From positions 1 to 34,632 of the forward strand of contig CAYNSI010000001.1 of assembly GCA_964399665.1 (NCBI GenBank): DNA of 34,632 nucleotides, given 5' to 3'. Position numbers and translations under genes: made by a program. A model generated the notes under the pieces. The model ran no database searches, was not told the origin of the DNA, and worked only from the letters and a program-made list of their open reading frames with translations. The DNA is from Avisuccinivibrio_A sp964399665 (GTDB lineage: Bacteria; Pseudomonadota; Gammaproteobacteria; Enterobacterales; Succinivibrionaceae). Position 1 is the first letter of the stretch; every line of letters begins with the position of its first letter. Of the stretch, positions 16,306-23,395 are shown piece by piece.

Positions 16306-17562
16306 CTATCTGAAACGACGTTTTTCTACTTCAAGATCGACAAGTTCAATGACGATATGACCGCTTTCAATCCTGTAGGGCAGAGGAATGGGATTGCATC
16401 CTCCCCGGTATCCTATGGTATTAATATTCATGACTACATCACAAAGCATACATATTACCTGGCCGTCGCGCTCATAATAGCCCGTCGCTCCGCAAATTTC
16501 GCAGGCATCAAATCCTATCCCGAATGATGAACCCTGCTTTTGGATAATAATAAAGCGCACTTCAATGCCATCAGGCGTGGTATAGGCAAAGCGGTGCAGC
16601 CTGCTATCGGAAACCTGCTCCAAAGAGATCCTAGCTTCAGTGTCTGTTTGCATAAAGCTTTCTGCCGGTGACAGGGTAAAACCGCGATTAGAATAGGCCT
16701 GGATGGCACTTAAATTAAGAATGCCGATAATACAAAGCACCGCAAGCAGACTGCCAAGTCTTATACCAAAGCGTCTTTTGGCCTTTAAAATTCTGGTTTG
16801 GGCAGGATTTTGCGCATCTTTAACCTTAGGAAGGTTCTTTGCCGTAAGGAGTACTGCTGTAATCAGGAATACTGCAAGACAGGCATAGGCAAAGGCGTCC
16901 TGATTGTTGCGGGTTATCCTGACAAGTTCAAAGAAGAAGGTGTTAAAAGGCAGGAAACCGCGCAGCAGCAAAAGCTGGACTAAGGTGCTGCCGTAGAACG
17001 CAATGCCTATTACCACCACTGAAATGATAATAAAGAGGCTTAAGGTTTGCCGCAGGCGCAGCAGGGCCGCCTTCATGGTGACGGCACTTAGAAAAATAAG
17101 GCAAGTTGCGGCAGCAAAGCCTAATGCAGCAAATAAAAATTCCGTGGAAAACCAGCTTACATCGGAGAGGACAAAGTCAGTAGGCTTAATAAAATAATCT
17201 GGCAGGGTGTACAGGGTGATGGCTGCAAAGGCTGTGATAACGCATATATGGGAAAAGGGCAGAGGTTTATCTTGGGATCCTGCTTTATTAAATAGTTTTC
17301 TTGTTGTAAAACCCAAAAGGAACACCAGCACCAGGCACAGGGGAATGAGCAGGATTATGCTGACATATTCTTGGTTTATCAGTCTGGTGTTGTGCTTTAG
17401 TATCGCAAGTACCAAAGAGACAGCAAGGGCTGCTGTTAAAACGTAACAGGCGGTTTTTCTAACCGCATTACTTTTAAGAATGTTGATAAGAGCCCACAAT
17501 ACAGTAAATACCGCTGCGGCAAGCTCAAGGTGCTGAAAGGTAGCTACAAAGAATTTGATCAT
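16306..17562 (-). CDS. DUF2318 membrane protein of the P19 iron system
   Basis: A 418-residue protein with about eight membrane helices followed by an extracytoplasmic C-terminal DUF2318 domain. That domain has CEIC (Cys354, Cys357), CMLC (Cys371, Cys374) and Cys389 in GYRGGCNPIP, a pattern suited to a metal or Fe-S site, or thiol redox. It is the homologue of Cj1660 next to Campylobacter p19. With no FTR1 permease in the operon, this is the best visible candidate for an iron-conducting or iron-reducing membrane partner. It is first in a tight run of five genes and lies 300 nt after p19. Confidence 0.9.
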   Translation of the reverse strand: MIKFFVATFQHLELAAAVFTVLWALINILKSNAVRKTACYVLTAALAVSLVLAILKHNTRLINQEYVSIILLIPLCLVLVFLLGFTTRKLFNKAGSQDKPLPFSHICVITAFAAITLYTLPDYFIKPTDFVLSDVSWFSTEFLFAALGFAAATCLIFLSAVTMKAALLRLRQTLSLFIIISVVVIGIAFYGSTLVQLLLLRGFLPFNTFFFELVRITRNNQDAFAYACLAVFLITAVLLTAKNLPKVKDAQNPAQTRILKAKRRFGIRLGSLLAVLCIIGILNLSAIQAYSNRGFTLSPAESFMQTDTEARISLEQVSDSRLHRFAYTTPDGIEVRFIIIQKQGSSFGIGFDACEICGATGYYERDGQVICMLCDVVMNINTIGYRGGCNPIPLPYRIESGHIVIELVDLEVEKRRFR

Positions 17563-17862
17563 ATTCTGCCAAGCTTATAAATTCCGGTCCTTTATTTATC
17601 AGATCTTTAAACTGTAATCAAAAGACCTGCTAACAAAATCTACTTTCTGCCGGTATGAATTAAAGCTGCTTAGGTTCCTAACTTCATTCTGAAATTTAAC
17701 TTCAAATTCTGCAGGTGTTTTGGCAAAAAGCCTTACCATGCTCAGCTTTAGGTTAAAATTTCAGGACGCTATATTAGCAGTCAACCAAATACTATACAAC
17801 AAATCCTTAAACTAACCCCCGTGCAGCACACGGGGGCACAGGGTAATTTCAAGTTACCTTAA
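17563..17862 (-). promoter_or_regulatory. Leader region between p19 and the DUF2318 gene, with strong hairpin and TTAGG motifs
   Basis: No gene is seen in these 300 nt. On the minus strand, p19 is followed by a perfect 8-bp hairpin (CCCCCGTG/CACGGGGG, loop CAGCA, 17816-17836), which may end or attenuate transcription. Further on are the motif TTAGGTTA (17748-17755) and a perfect TTAGG-TT-CCTAA dyad (17670-17681). These resemble DtxR-type half-sites and could mark a second iron-regulated promoter for the DUF2318 genes, although I see no strong -35/-10 pair. Confidence 0.5.
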
Positions 17863-18426
17863 TTACCACTGTCTTGGGATGTACTGCCAGCCTTTCCACT
17901 CGGCAACCAGAGGCTCGGTCCAGAAGCGGCCGCTGACTCCTGTTGCAGCATCGGTGTGGAGATGATAGCCGTTGTTTTCCGGTGAGTGGATGACAAAGCG
18001 GACATCATAGGTGCCTGCCTCGGGCAGTCTGATATTGTTACCGTAGTGCGGACCGTCGGAGGCGCTCATGGGCATGAAAGATCCTGATGTGGCAACCTGG
18101 CCCTTCTTATCACCGTCAGCATAGGTAATGGTGTAATCAATCTTAAGATAGGGGACAAAGTCACCGACACCATAGCCAAGATCGTTTTCAACGGCGCTGA
18201 TATCAGCTTCAAGATGCATGTCGGCCACATCAGCAGGCAGGCCCATTCCTGCAGGCTCCATGTCAACAGGCTGGAAGTAGACAGCACCGACATTAAGCGG
18301 GCCTAAGACGATGTCATCGCCGACGGGGAACTCTTCAAATCCTGCATCTTCGGCCTGAACTGCAAAGGTTCCGCCTAAGCCGAGCATGGCAGCCAGGGCT
18401 GCTGACACTAAGGTTTTTTTCATCAA
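17863..18426 (-). CDS. P19/Tp34-family periplasmic iron-binding protein
   Basis: A 187-residue protein with a Sec signal peptide (cleavage near VQA|ED at 25). The mature domain matches P19 of Campylobacter jejuni and FetP of E. coli: the copper-site pair His71-x-Glu73 (compare His44 and Glu46 of P19), Met118/Met120 in SFMPM, His127 in DGPHYGNNI, and His155/His157 in YHLHTDAATGV. The protein binds copper and iron and passes iron to the inner-membrane system. An AGGAG ribosome site lies upstream. The preceding gene is 67 nt away and encodes an FTR1 ectodomain, its expected partner. Confidence 0.93.
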   Translation of the reverse strand: MMKKTLVSAALAAMLGLGGTFAVQAEDAGFEEFPVGDDIVLGPLNVGAVYFQPVDMEPAGMGLPADVADMHLEADISAVENDLGYGVGDFVPYLKIDYTITYADGDKKGQVATSGSFMPMSASDGPHYGNNIRLPEAGTYDVRFVIHSPENNGYHLHTDAATGVSGRFWTEPLVAEWKGWQYIPRQW

Positions 18427-18493
18427 AATATCTCCTGTAGAAGAAAAAATCGTTAAAAATTGTTGTTACCATCGATAAAGGATGAAGATTAAA

Positions 18494-19012
18494 CTACTTC
18501 CTTCCGGGTTTTGGAGGAGGTCCGTCTGCAAAACGCATATCAATATCATTTTCGCTTCGGCGCGGGAATCTTTCATCAAGCATGGTTCCCTGCTCTTCAA
18601 GCTGCCCTTTGATAAGGGCTATTTTTTCCAAGACCAAAGCTTCCTCCGATTCTGCATTGATGAGTTTTCTTAAGTTGGCAAACTCATATTCTGTGACTCG
18701 GGCGGTACGGCCGGAGATCCGCATGACATTGCGCTCCACCCCCAGCATTTCATAGTATTGGAAGTAGGCAACATTTACGGTGTCAAGGGCGTCTTTGCCG
18801 CTGCCGTTAGAATATATCTGTCCTGCAATATCGAGGATTTCCTGCATCCTGTCGGTAATGTGGGTCCAGCTTTGATAGGCAGCCAAAGCCTCGGCAGGTT
18901 TCAGGCCTGCATGATCTGCTACAGGAACCGCAGGAGCACTTGAGGAGGCGCAGCCGACACAAAAAGTAAGCCCCAAAGAAAGGATCAGGACATAAAGTTT
19001 GCGAATGCACAT
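18494..19012 (-). CDS. Stand-alone FTR1 N-terminal ectodomain, putative lipoprotein
   Basis: A 172-residue protein with a signal ending CVGC (Cys20 as lipidation site; the -3 residue is non-standard). The body matches the periplasmic N-terminal domain of bacterial FTR1-family iron permeases: the block VNVAYFQYYEMLGVERNV, ISGRTARVTEYEF and a following helix. Normally this domain continues into a seven-helix permease carrying REXXE motifs; here the protein stops after a short proline-rich tail and no membrane half is present. A matching promoter and operator lie just upstream. It is the first gene of the P19 operon. Confidence 0.8.
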   Translation of the reverse strand: MCIRKLYVLILSLGLTFCVGCASSSAPAVPVADHAGLKPAEALAAYQSWTHITDRMQEILDIAGQIYSNGSGKDALDTVNVAYFQYYEMLGVERNVMRISGRTARVTEYEFANLRKLINAESEEALVLEKIALIKGQLEEQGTMLDERFPRRSENDIDMRFADGPPPKPGRK

Positions 19013-19045
19013 AAATAGACCTTACATAACAACAATTAGCCGCTA

Positions 19046-19086
19046 CTAACGCTGGTTAGACAACACTTACCAGCAGTGGTTAGTGT
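19046..19086. promoter_or_regulatory. Two operator-like inverted repeats at the P19 operon promoter
   Basis: Site 1 (19063-19086): 9-nt arms ACACTTACC and GGTTAGTGT with one mismatch and a 6-nt centre; it covers the -10 box. Site 2 (19046-19059): perfect CTAAC/GTTAG with a 4-nt centre, just downstream of the start point. The TAACC/GGTTA half-sites recur at the ceu promoter. Confidence 0.6.
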
Positions 19087-19110
19087 AGGGTAACTCTCCT
19101 GCGGTGTCAA
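19082..19110 (-). promoter_or_regulatory. Sigma70-like promoter of the P19 iron operon
   Basis: On the minus strand TTGACA (19105-19110) is a consensus -35, followed after 17 nt by TACACT (19082-19087), a 4-of-6 -10. The start point would fall near 19075, about 60 nt ahead of the first gene. The -10 is inside a dyad symmetrical site. Confidence 0.75.
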
Positions 19111-19251
19111 TAATTTTATCAGTGCTCAAATTTTCTAAGATCGCAGGAATCTGCCCTTTAAGGAGATCTTTTTGACGCGCCCTTGAACACGCCATCTTTG
19201 ATAAAGCAAATTATCAAGGCAAAAGATCTGGGCAGGCTGGCACAAGAATGT

Positions 19252-19277
19252 GGGGCGGCAGGTAACAGGCCGGCCCC
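19252..19277 (-). terminator. GC-rich hairpin after ceuE
   Basis: GGGGC-GGC pairs with GCC-GCCCC (one bulged G) around a 9-nt loop, ending 10 nt downstream of the ceuE stop on the minus strand. No U-run follows. It probably ends or protects the ceu transcript before the P19 promoter. Confidence 0.5.
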
Positions 19278-19286
19278 GCAGGGTCC

Positions 19287-20243
19287 TTAATTTTTAAGAT
19301 CAAGGGCCTTTTCAAGATCCAAAATCATTCTGTCAAGGGCCGTAAGGCCGCCTTCTGACAGATACCATACTGCAGCATCAAGATAGTAAATGTGATTGTC
19401 AATGCTTGCTTTAGTCTTTGCGATAAGCTCATTTGCCATCAGATCTTCAGCAAGTTTGGGACCTTTGACGCCAATGGCAGAATCACGGTCCAAAACAAAG
19501 ATGTATTCAGGATTAAGCTCAAAGATAAGTTCAAAGGAGGATTCATTGCCGTGATTGGCATTGATGTCAGGGGCGGCATTGGTAAAGCCCCCTTCGCGGG
19601 TAATAAAGGCACAGCGGCCGTTATTGCCCAGGGTTTTAAAGCTTCCTGCAGTAGCAAGTCCTATGACGGCAACTTTGCCTGAGGCCTCTTGGGATACTTT
19701 TTCAAGTCTTTCATCCAAAGATTGCAGTTTGGAGAAAGCATGATCTTTAAGATCAAAGATGGCAGCCACAGCGTCAATATTGCGCTTGACCGAATTTACA
19801 AGACCGAACTCATAGTCAACGCCCAACTGTACTACAGGAGCTATTCTGCTTAATTCATCATACTGCGTTGCAAGACGTCCGCCGATAAAAATTACTTCAG
19901 GCTCTGCCGCCATCAGGCGCTCTAAGGATACTTCCTTTACGGTGCCGATATTTTCTATGGCATCGTTTTGAACATATGAAGCAAGATAGTCCGGGCAGGA
20001 TCCTTTGGCAAGCCCTACAATTCTGTCACCAACGCCCAAAGCATCGATAATATCAAGAGAGGCATAGTCTATGACGGCTATGCGTTTGGGATTGACAGGA
20101 ACGGTTACGGTACTTTCCCTGCGTCCTGCGTCATAGGTAAAAACTTCTACGGTATCGGAGGCTGTTGCAGGAAAGAAAACCGATCCTGCTGCAACAAACA
20201 GGGCTGATAACAGGGTTTTTGGCCAAATGTTTTTAAAGGTCAT
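19287..20243 (-). CDS. ceuE: Siderophore-binding periplasmic protein, CeuE/FatB/YclQ type
   Basis: A 318-residue substrate-binding protein with a Sec signal peptide (cleavage near ATA|SD, residue 29) and no lipobox. The FatB/CeuE class is shown by YDAGRRESTV, VPVNPKRIAVIDYASLD and the ending HIYYLDAAVWYLSEGG. Arg123, Arg210 and Arg253 have nearly the spacing of the anion-binding arginines of C. jejuni CeuE, and His231 fits its iron ligand His227; a Tyr in 286-294 would be the second ligand. It thus probably binds ferric tetradentate catecholates or similar. It is last in the ceuBCDE-ordered operon, 26 nt after the ATPase gene. Confidence 0.88.
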   Translation of the reverse strand: MTFKNIWPKTLLSALFVAAGSVFFPATASDTVEVFTYDAGRRESTVTVPVNPKRIAVIDYASLDIIDALGVGDRIVGLAKGSCPDYLASYVQNDAIENIGTVKEVSLERLMAAEPEVIFIGGRLATQYDELSRIAPVVQLGVDYEFGLVNSVKRNIDAVAAIFDLKDHAFSKLQSLDERLEKVSQEASGKVAVIGLATAGSFKTLGNNGRCAFITREGGFTNAAPDINANHGNESSFELIFELNPEYIFVLDRDSAIGVKGPKLAEDLMANELIAKTKASIDNHIYYLDAAVWYLSEGGLTALDRMILDLEKALDLKN

Positions 20244-20269
20244 CGTGTTTTTATCTCCTGATAGTATCT

Positions 20270-21025
20270 TCAGTAGTAGAGAGCCAGAGTTTTGCCCTGC
20301 TCATTGATAATGGAAAAATCAACCTGATAGAGTTCTTTTAGAAAATCAGCCTGCATGATCTCCTGTGACGGTGCAGCCTTGATGAGTCTGCCTTGTTTGA
20401 AGGCGCATATGGTATCAGCATAGAAAGATGCAAAATTGATCTCATGTAATACCATTACTACAGTTTTGCCGAATTTATCGCACAGGGTGCGCACCGCCTT
20501 CATGAGCCTTACGGCATGATAGATATCAAGATTATTGGTAGGCTCATCCAAAAAAACATACTTGGTATCCTGAGCCAAGATCATGGCTATTAAAGCCCGC
20601 TGCCTCTGCCCTCCTGACAGCTCATCCAAAAAATGATCGGCTCTGTCATCAAGCTCCATGAAGGACAAAGCCTCGTTGATTTTGGCTTCATCTTCCATGG
20701 TCAAACGCCCATGGCTGTAGGGGAAGCGACCAAAGGCAATAAGTTCACGTACCGTGATTTTAGACTGCACGGTATTGACCTGGGACAGCACGGCAATGGT
20801 TTTGGCAAGCTCATTATTGTCCCACTGCTCAAGGGGGATCCCATCGATGATAACTTCTCCCTCATCTTTAGCAAGCAGTCTTGCAATCATATTAAGGACG
20901 GTGGATTTGCCTGCACCATTGGGCCCTATGAAGGCGACGACTTCCTGTTCAGGAAGGGTCAGGGAGACTTTGTCGCAGGCAGTAACCCCCCGGTAGCGCT
21001 TGGTTAGATTCTTGACCGTTAGCAT
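20270..21025 (-). CDS. ceuD: Siderophore ABC transporter ATPase, CeuD/FatE/YclP type
   Basis: A 251-residue ATPase of the FecE/FepC class: Walker A GPNGAGKST (about residues 34-42), signature LSGGQRQRA, Walker B YVFLDEPTNNLD and H-loop VVMVLHEINFA. The C-terminal half has the CeuD/YclP-like ending. It energises uptake of ferric siderophore through the two permeases encoded just upstream, the nearer ending 23 nt before it. Confidence 0.92.
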   Translation of the reverse strand: MLTVKNLTKRYRGVTACDKVSLTLPEQEVVAFIGPNGAGKSTVLNMIARLLAKDEGEVIIDGIPLEQWDNNELAKTIAVLSQVNTVQSKITVRELIAFGRFPYSHGRLTMEDEAKINEALSFMELDDRADHFLDELSGGQRQRALIAMILAQDTKYVFLDEPTNNLDIYHAVRLMKAVRTLCDKFGKTVVMVLHEINFASFYADTICAFKQGRLIKAAPSQEIMQADFLKELYQVDFSIINEQGKTLALYY

Positions 21026-21048
21026 ATTAAAGTTTTTTAAAGTCCTCT

Positions 21049-22005
21049 TTATTTGGTGTCCTTTAGAATAAGGTAGAGAAAGTAAGCTCCTCCCCCCAAA
21101 GTAATAAAGACACTGATGGGCACACTGTATACCAGAACATGTTCTATGATGATTTGTCCTGCAGTCAGGGTAATTACCGACACTAAGATGGAACCTGAAA
21201 TAAGGTAAAAATGTTTTCCGGTTTTAAAAAGCTGCCTTGAGATATTGGTAGTAATAAGTCCCATAAAGGACAGGGGACCTACCAAGGCTGTGGCTGTGGC
21301 GATGAGAATGCAGACTATAATCAGCATTCTTCTTAGGGTCTTTTCATAATCAATGCCCAAATCAACGGCGCAGTTTCTGCCAAGAGCCATAACATCGAGG
21401 ATCTTAACGTAAGGCAGCAGGTATACTGCAATTACAAGGCAGATCACTCCTGATAAGGTCAGGATGGAGCTGTTGACATTTGATACCGTGGCCGTAAGGG
21501 AGGTTAACAGGGCATCATAATCATTGGGATCCATGGCTCTTACGGCAGTTTGGGAAATTGAGTTAAACAAGGTAGCAAGGACGGTGCCTATAAGCAGGAC
21601 GTACAGCACATTGGTGCCGGTTTTTTTGAAGATCCAGCCGTATATGGCTGCTGCTGTGATGCACATTACAACAAGATCAAAGACAAAGGCCAAATTTTTA
21701 TTGGTGGTCACAAAGGAACTCAAGCCGAAAAACAGTACCAGCAGGGTATGGATGGTAAGGTAAAGCGAGTTCATCCCCAAAAGGCAGGGGGTGATGATCT
21801 TGTTGTTTACTAAAGTTTGGAAGATCAAAGAAGATCCCCCTATGCACACTGCGGCGATAAACATGGCAGCAAGCTTGGGGGTTCTGATGCTCAGGGCAAA
21901 TTCCCAGTAGTTGAGGTTGATTAAAATAAACTCATAGACAAAGCATGAGACAAACGTCAGGGAAATTAGAATAACAAGTTTTGAGTTTAAAGACAGTCTT
22001 GGCAT
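21049..22005 (-). CDS. ceuC: Siderophore ABC transporter permease, CeuC/FatC/YclO type
   Basis: A 318-residue BtuC/FecCD-family permease with nine to ten hydrophobic helices. The typical landmarks are GSSLIFQTLVNNKIITPCLLGMNS near the start, LGRNCAVDLGIDY in the coupling region and GPLSFMGLITTNISRQLF near the end. Together with the adjacent permease it forms the membrane channel. The gap to the upstream permease gene is 3 nt. Confidence 0.92.
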   Translation of the reverse strand: MPRLSLNSKLVILISLTFVSCFVYEFILINLNYWEFALSIRTPKLAAMFIAAVCIGGSSLIFQTLVNNKIITPCLLGMNSLYLTIHTLLVLFFGLSSFVTTNKNLAFVFDLVVMCITAAAIYGWIFKKTGTNVLYVLLIGTVLATLFNSISQTAVRAMDPNDYDALLTSLTATVSNVNSSILTLSGVICLVIAVYLLPYVKILDVMALGRNCAVDLGIDYEKTLRRMLIIVCILIATATALVGPLSFMGLITTNISRQLFKTGKHFYLISGSILVSVITLTAGQIIIEHVLVYSVPISVFITLGGGAYFLYLILKDTK

Positions 22006-22008
22006 ATC

Positions 22009-23022
22009 CTAGCCCTCTGCAACAGGTCTTGGGGCAAGCTTTTTTAGGGCTTTTAAAGTAAAGCCGCCGTTGAGGCGGTAGAAGATAAGCCCTATAAAGG
22101 TTATAGAGCCTACCACGCCTATGATAAGCTCAATGGGCACCTCATAGGGGTATATAACCAGCCTGCCGATAAGGTCGCACACCAGCACAAACAAAGCCCC
22201 GGCAAGCGCAGTATCGATGAGGATATTTCTGACATTATCACCTTTGAAAATAGCCACAATATTCGGAATGATAAGACCTATGTAGGACACTGCCCCGACG
22301 ACTGACACGACACTTGCCGTAATCATGGCAGCTAAGGTGAGACCAAAGAACAGGATGAACTTATAGTTGATACCCAAATTTTGGGAAAAATTGCGCCCCA
22401 TTCCTGCGATATTAAAATATTGGGCATAGATAAAGGTTATTACCAAAAGGGGCAGGGTAAGGTATACCAGTTCATAATTGCCGCGCAGCACCGTGGAAAA
22501 ATGCCCCACGGTCCAGGTCGCCAGGGCCTGGGTTAAATTGAACTTAAAGGCCAGAAAGTTGGTGATGCCCCCTATTACCGAGCCGAACATGATGCCTATT
22601 AGGGGGACTAGGATAATTTCTTTAAACTGTACCCTTTGAATAAAAATTACAAAGATCCAGGTGCCGATTAGAGCACAGATGAAGGCAAAAAAAGCCCGGC
22701 CCATCAGGGTGCTGTTATCAAGGAACAACAAGGAGATTAATACCCCAAGCTGCGCTGACTGAATGGTAGCCCCGGTTGTAGGAGATACGAACTTATTTCG
22801 GCACAGACACTGCATCAAAAGCCCGGCACAGGCCATCCCTGCACCCGTACACAAAAGCGCCATCAGCCTTGGCAGTCTTGAAATCAGCATCAGCTCGAGG
22901 CTTTCCTTATCAGAAAGTCTGTCAAGCTGTGCCGCCCCTACGAACAGGGACAAAAAACCTGTTACTGCAAGCAGTATTACAAGGGTAACAGTAAGCCTGG
23001 GGAAAATGCGCGGACTATTCAT
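22009..23022 (-). CDS. ceuB: Siderophore ABC transporter permease, CeuB/FatD/YclN type
   Basis: A 337-residue BtuC/FecCD-family permease with about nine helices: GAGMACAGLLMQCLCRNKFVSP, GMGRNFSQNLGINYKF and GAVSYIGLIIPNIVAIF are family blocks. I chose ATG 23022; a TTG at 23040 in the same frame would leave only about a dozen nucleotides of leader after the predicted start point. It is first in the operon order B-C-D-E seen in Campylobacter. No TonB-dependent outer-membrane receptor gene is in the window. Confidence 0.92.
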   Translation of the reverse strand: MNSPRIFPRLTVTLVILLAVTGFLSLFVGAAQLDRLSDKESLELMLISRLPRLMALLCTGAGMACAGLLMQCLCRNKFVSPTTGATIQSAQLGVLISLLFLDNSTLMGRAFFAFICALIGTWIFVIFIQRVQFKEIILVPLIGIMFGSVIGGITNFLAFKFNLTQALATWTVGHFSTVLRGNYELVYLTLPLLVITFIYAQYFNIAGMGRNFSQNLGINYKFILFFGLTLAAMITASVVSVVGAVSYIGLIIPNIVAIFKGDNVRNILIDTALAGALFVLVCDLIGRLVIYPYEVPIELIIGVVGSITFIGLIFYRLNGGFTLKALKKLAPRPVAEG

Positions 23023-23038
23023 TATGTAAGTCCCATAC

Positions 23039-23060
23039 AACCATGGTTAGCAAAGGCTAA
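23039..23060. promoter_or_regulatory. Operator-like inverted repeats at the ceu promoter
   Basis: Perfect TTAGC/GCTAA with a 4-nt centre (23047-23060) touches the -10 box, and an overlapping perfect 10-bp palindrome AACCATGGTT is at 23039-23048. The CTAACC half-site is shared with the P19 operon promoter. Confidence 0.55.
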
Positions 23061-23087
23061 TTATAAACAGATTTCAACAATAGTAAA
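23060..23087 (-). promoter_or_regulatory. Sigma70-like promoter of the ceu operon
   Basis: On the minus strand TTTACT (23082-23087) and a perfect TATAAT (23060-23065) are 16 nt apart. The start point would be near 23053, about 30 nt ahead of the ceuB ATG. Confidence 0.7.
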
Positions 23088-23275
23088 GCAAAACTGCCCT
23101 GCAAACAGTCAAACTATCAAATGCACAGGTGTTTTTCGAACACAAAATTGAGCCTTAAATGTTTTTGGACAAGCATACACAATGGCCGCATTGGTATATA
23201 TTTAAAATCCACAATCTAAAAATATGCGTCGTATCAAAAAACAGGTGACTGCAGTAAGACACCGCCGCCATAATG

Positions 23276-23332
23276 CGGCCCCTTGTGCTTTTGTTGAATT
23301 CAACAAAATTGTGCAGTTGCAGGCAGGGGCCG
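23276..23332. repeat. Nested inverted repeat with a perfect 20-bp palindrome
   Basis: CGGCCCCT (23276-23283) and AGGGGCCG (23325-23332) form perfect 8-bp outer arms. Inside them TTTTGTTGAATTCAACAAAA (23289-23308) is a perfect 20-bp palindrome. It lies in the 373-nt gap between the AAA/PD-(D/E)XK gene stop and ceuB, where I see no gene. It could end the AAA transcript, act as an operator, or be a structured RNA. Confidence 0.7.
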
Positions 23333-23395
23333 TCAGTGGATTTTGATTTATCAAGGCTCATTTAACTTTGCAGCATTCACAGTTACAAAGCTTTC

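Noticed and set aside
23039..23087. Classical Fur box at the ceu promoter
   Set aside because: No sequence close to the GATAATGATAATCATTATC pattern; the dyads present have TAACC/GGTTA or TTAGC/GCTAA arms.
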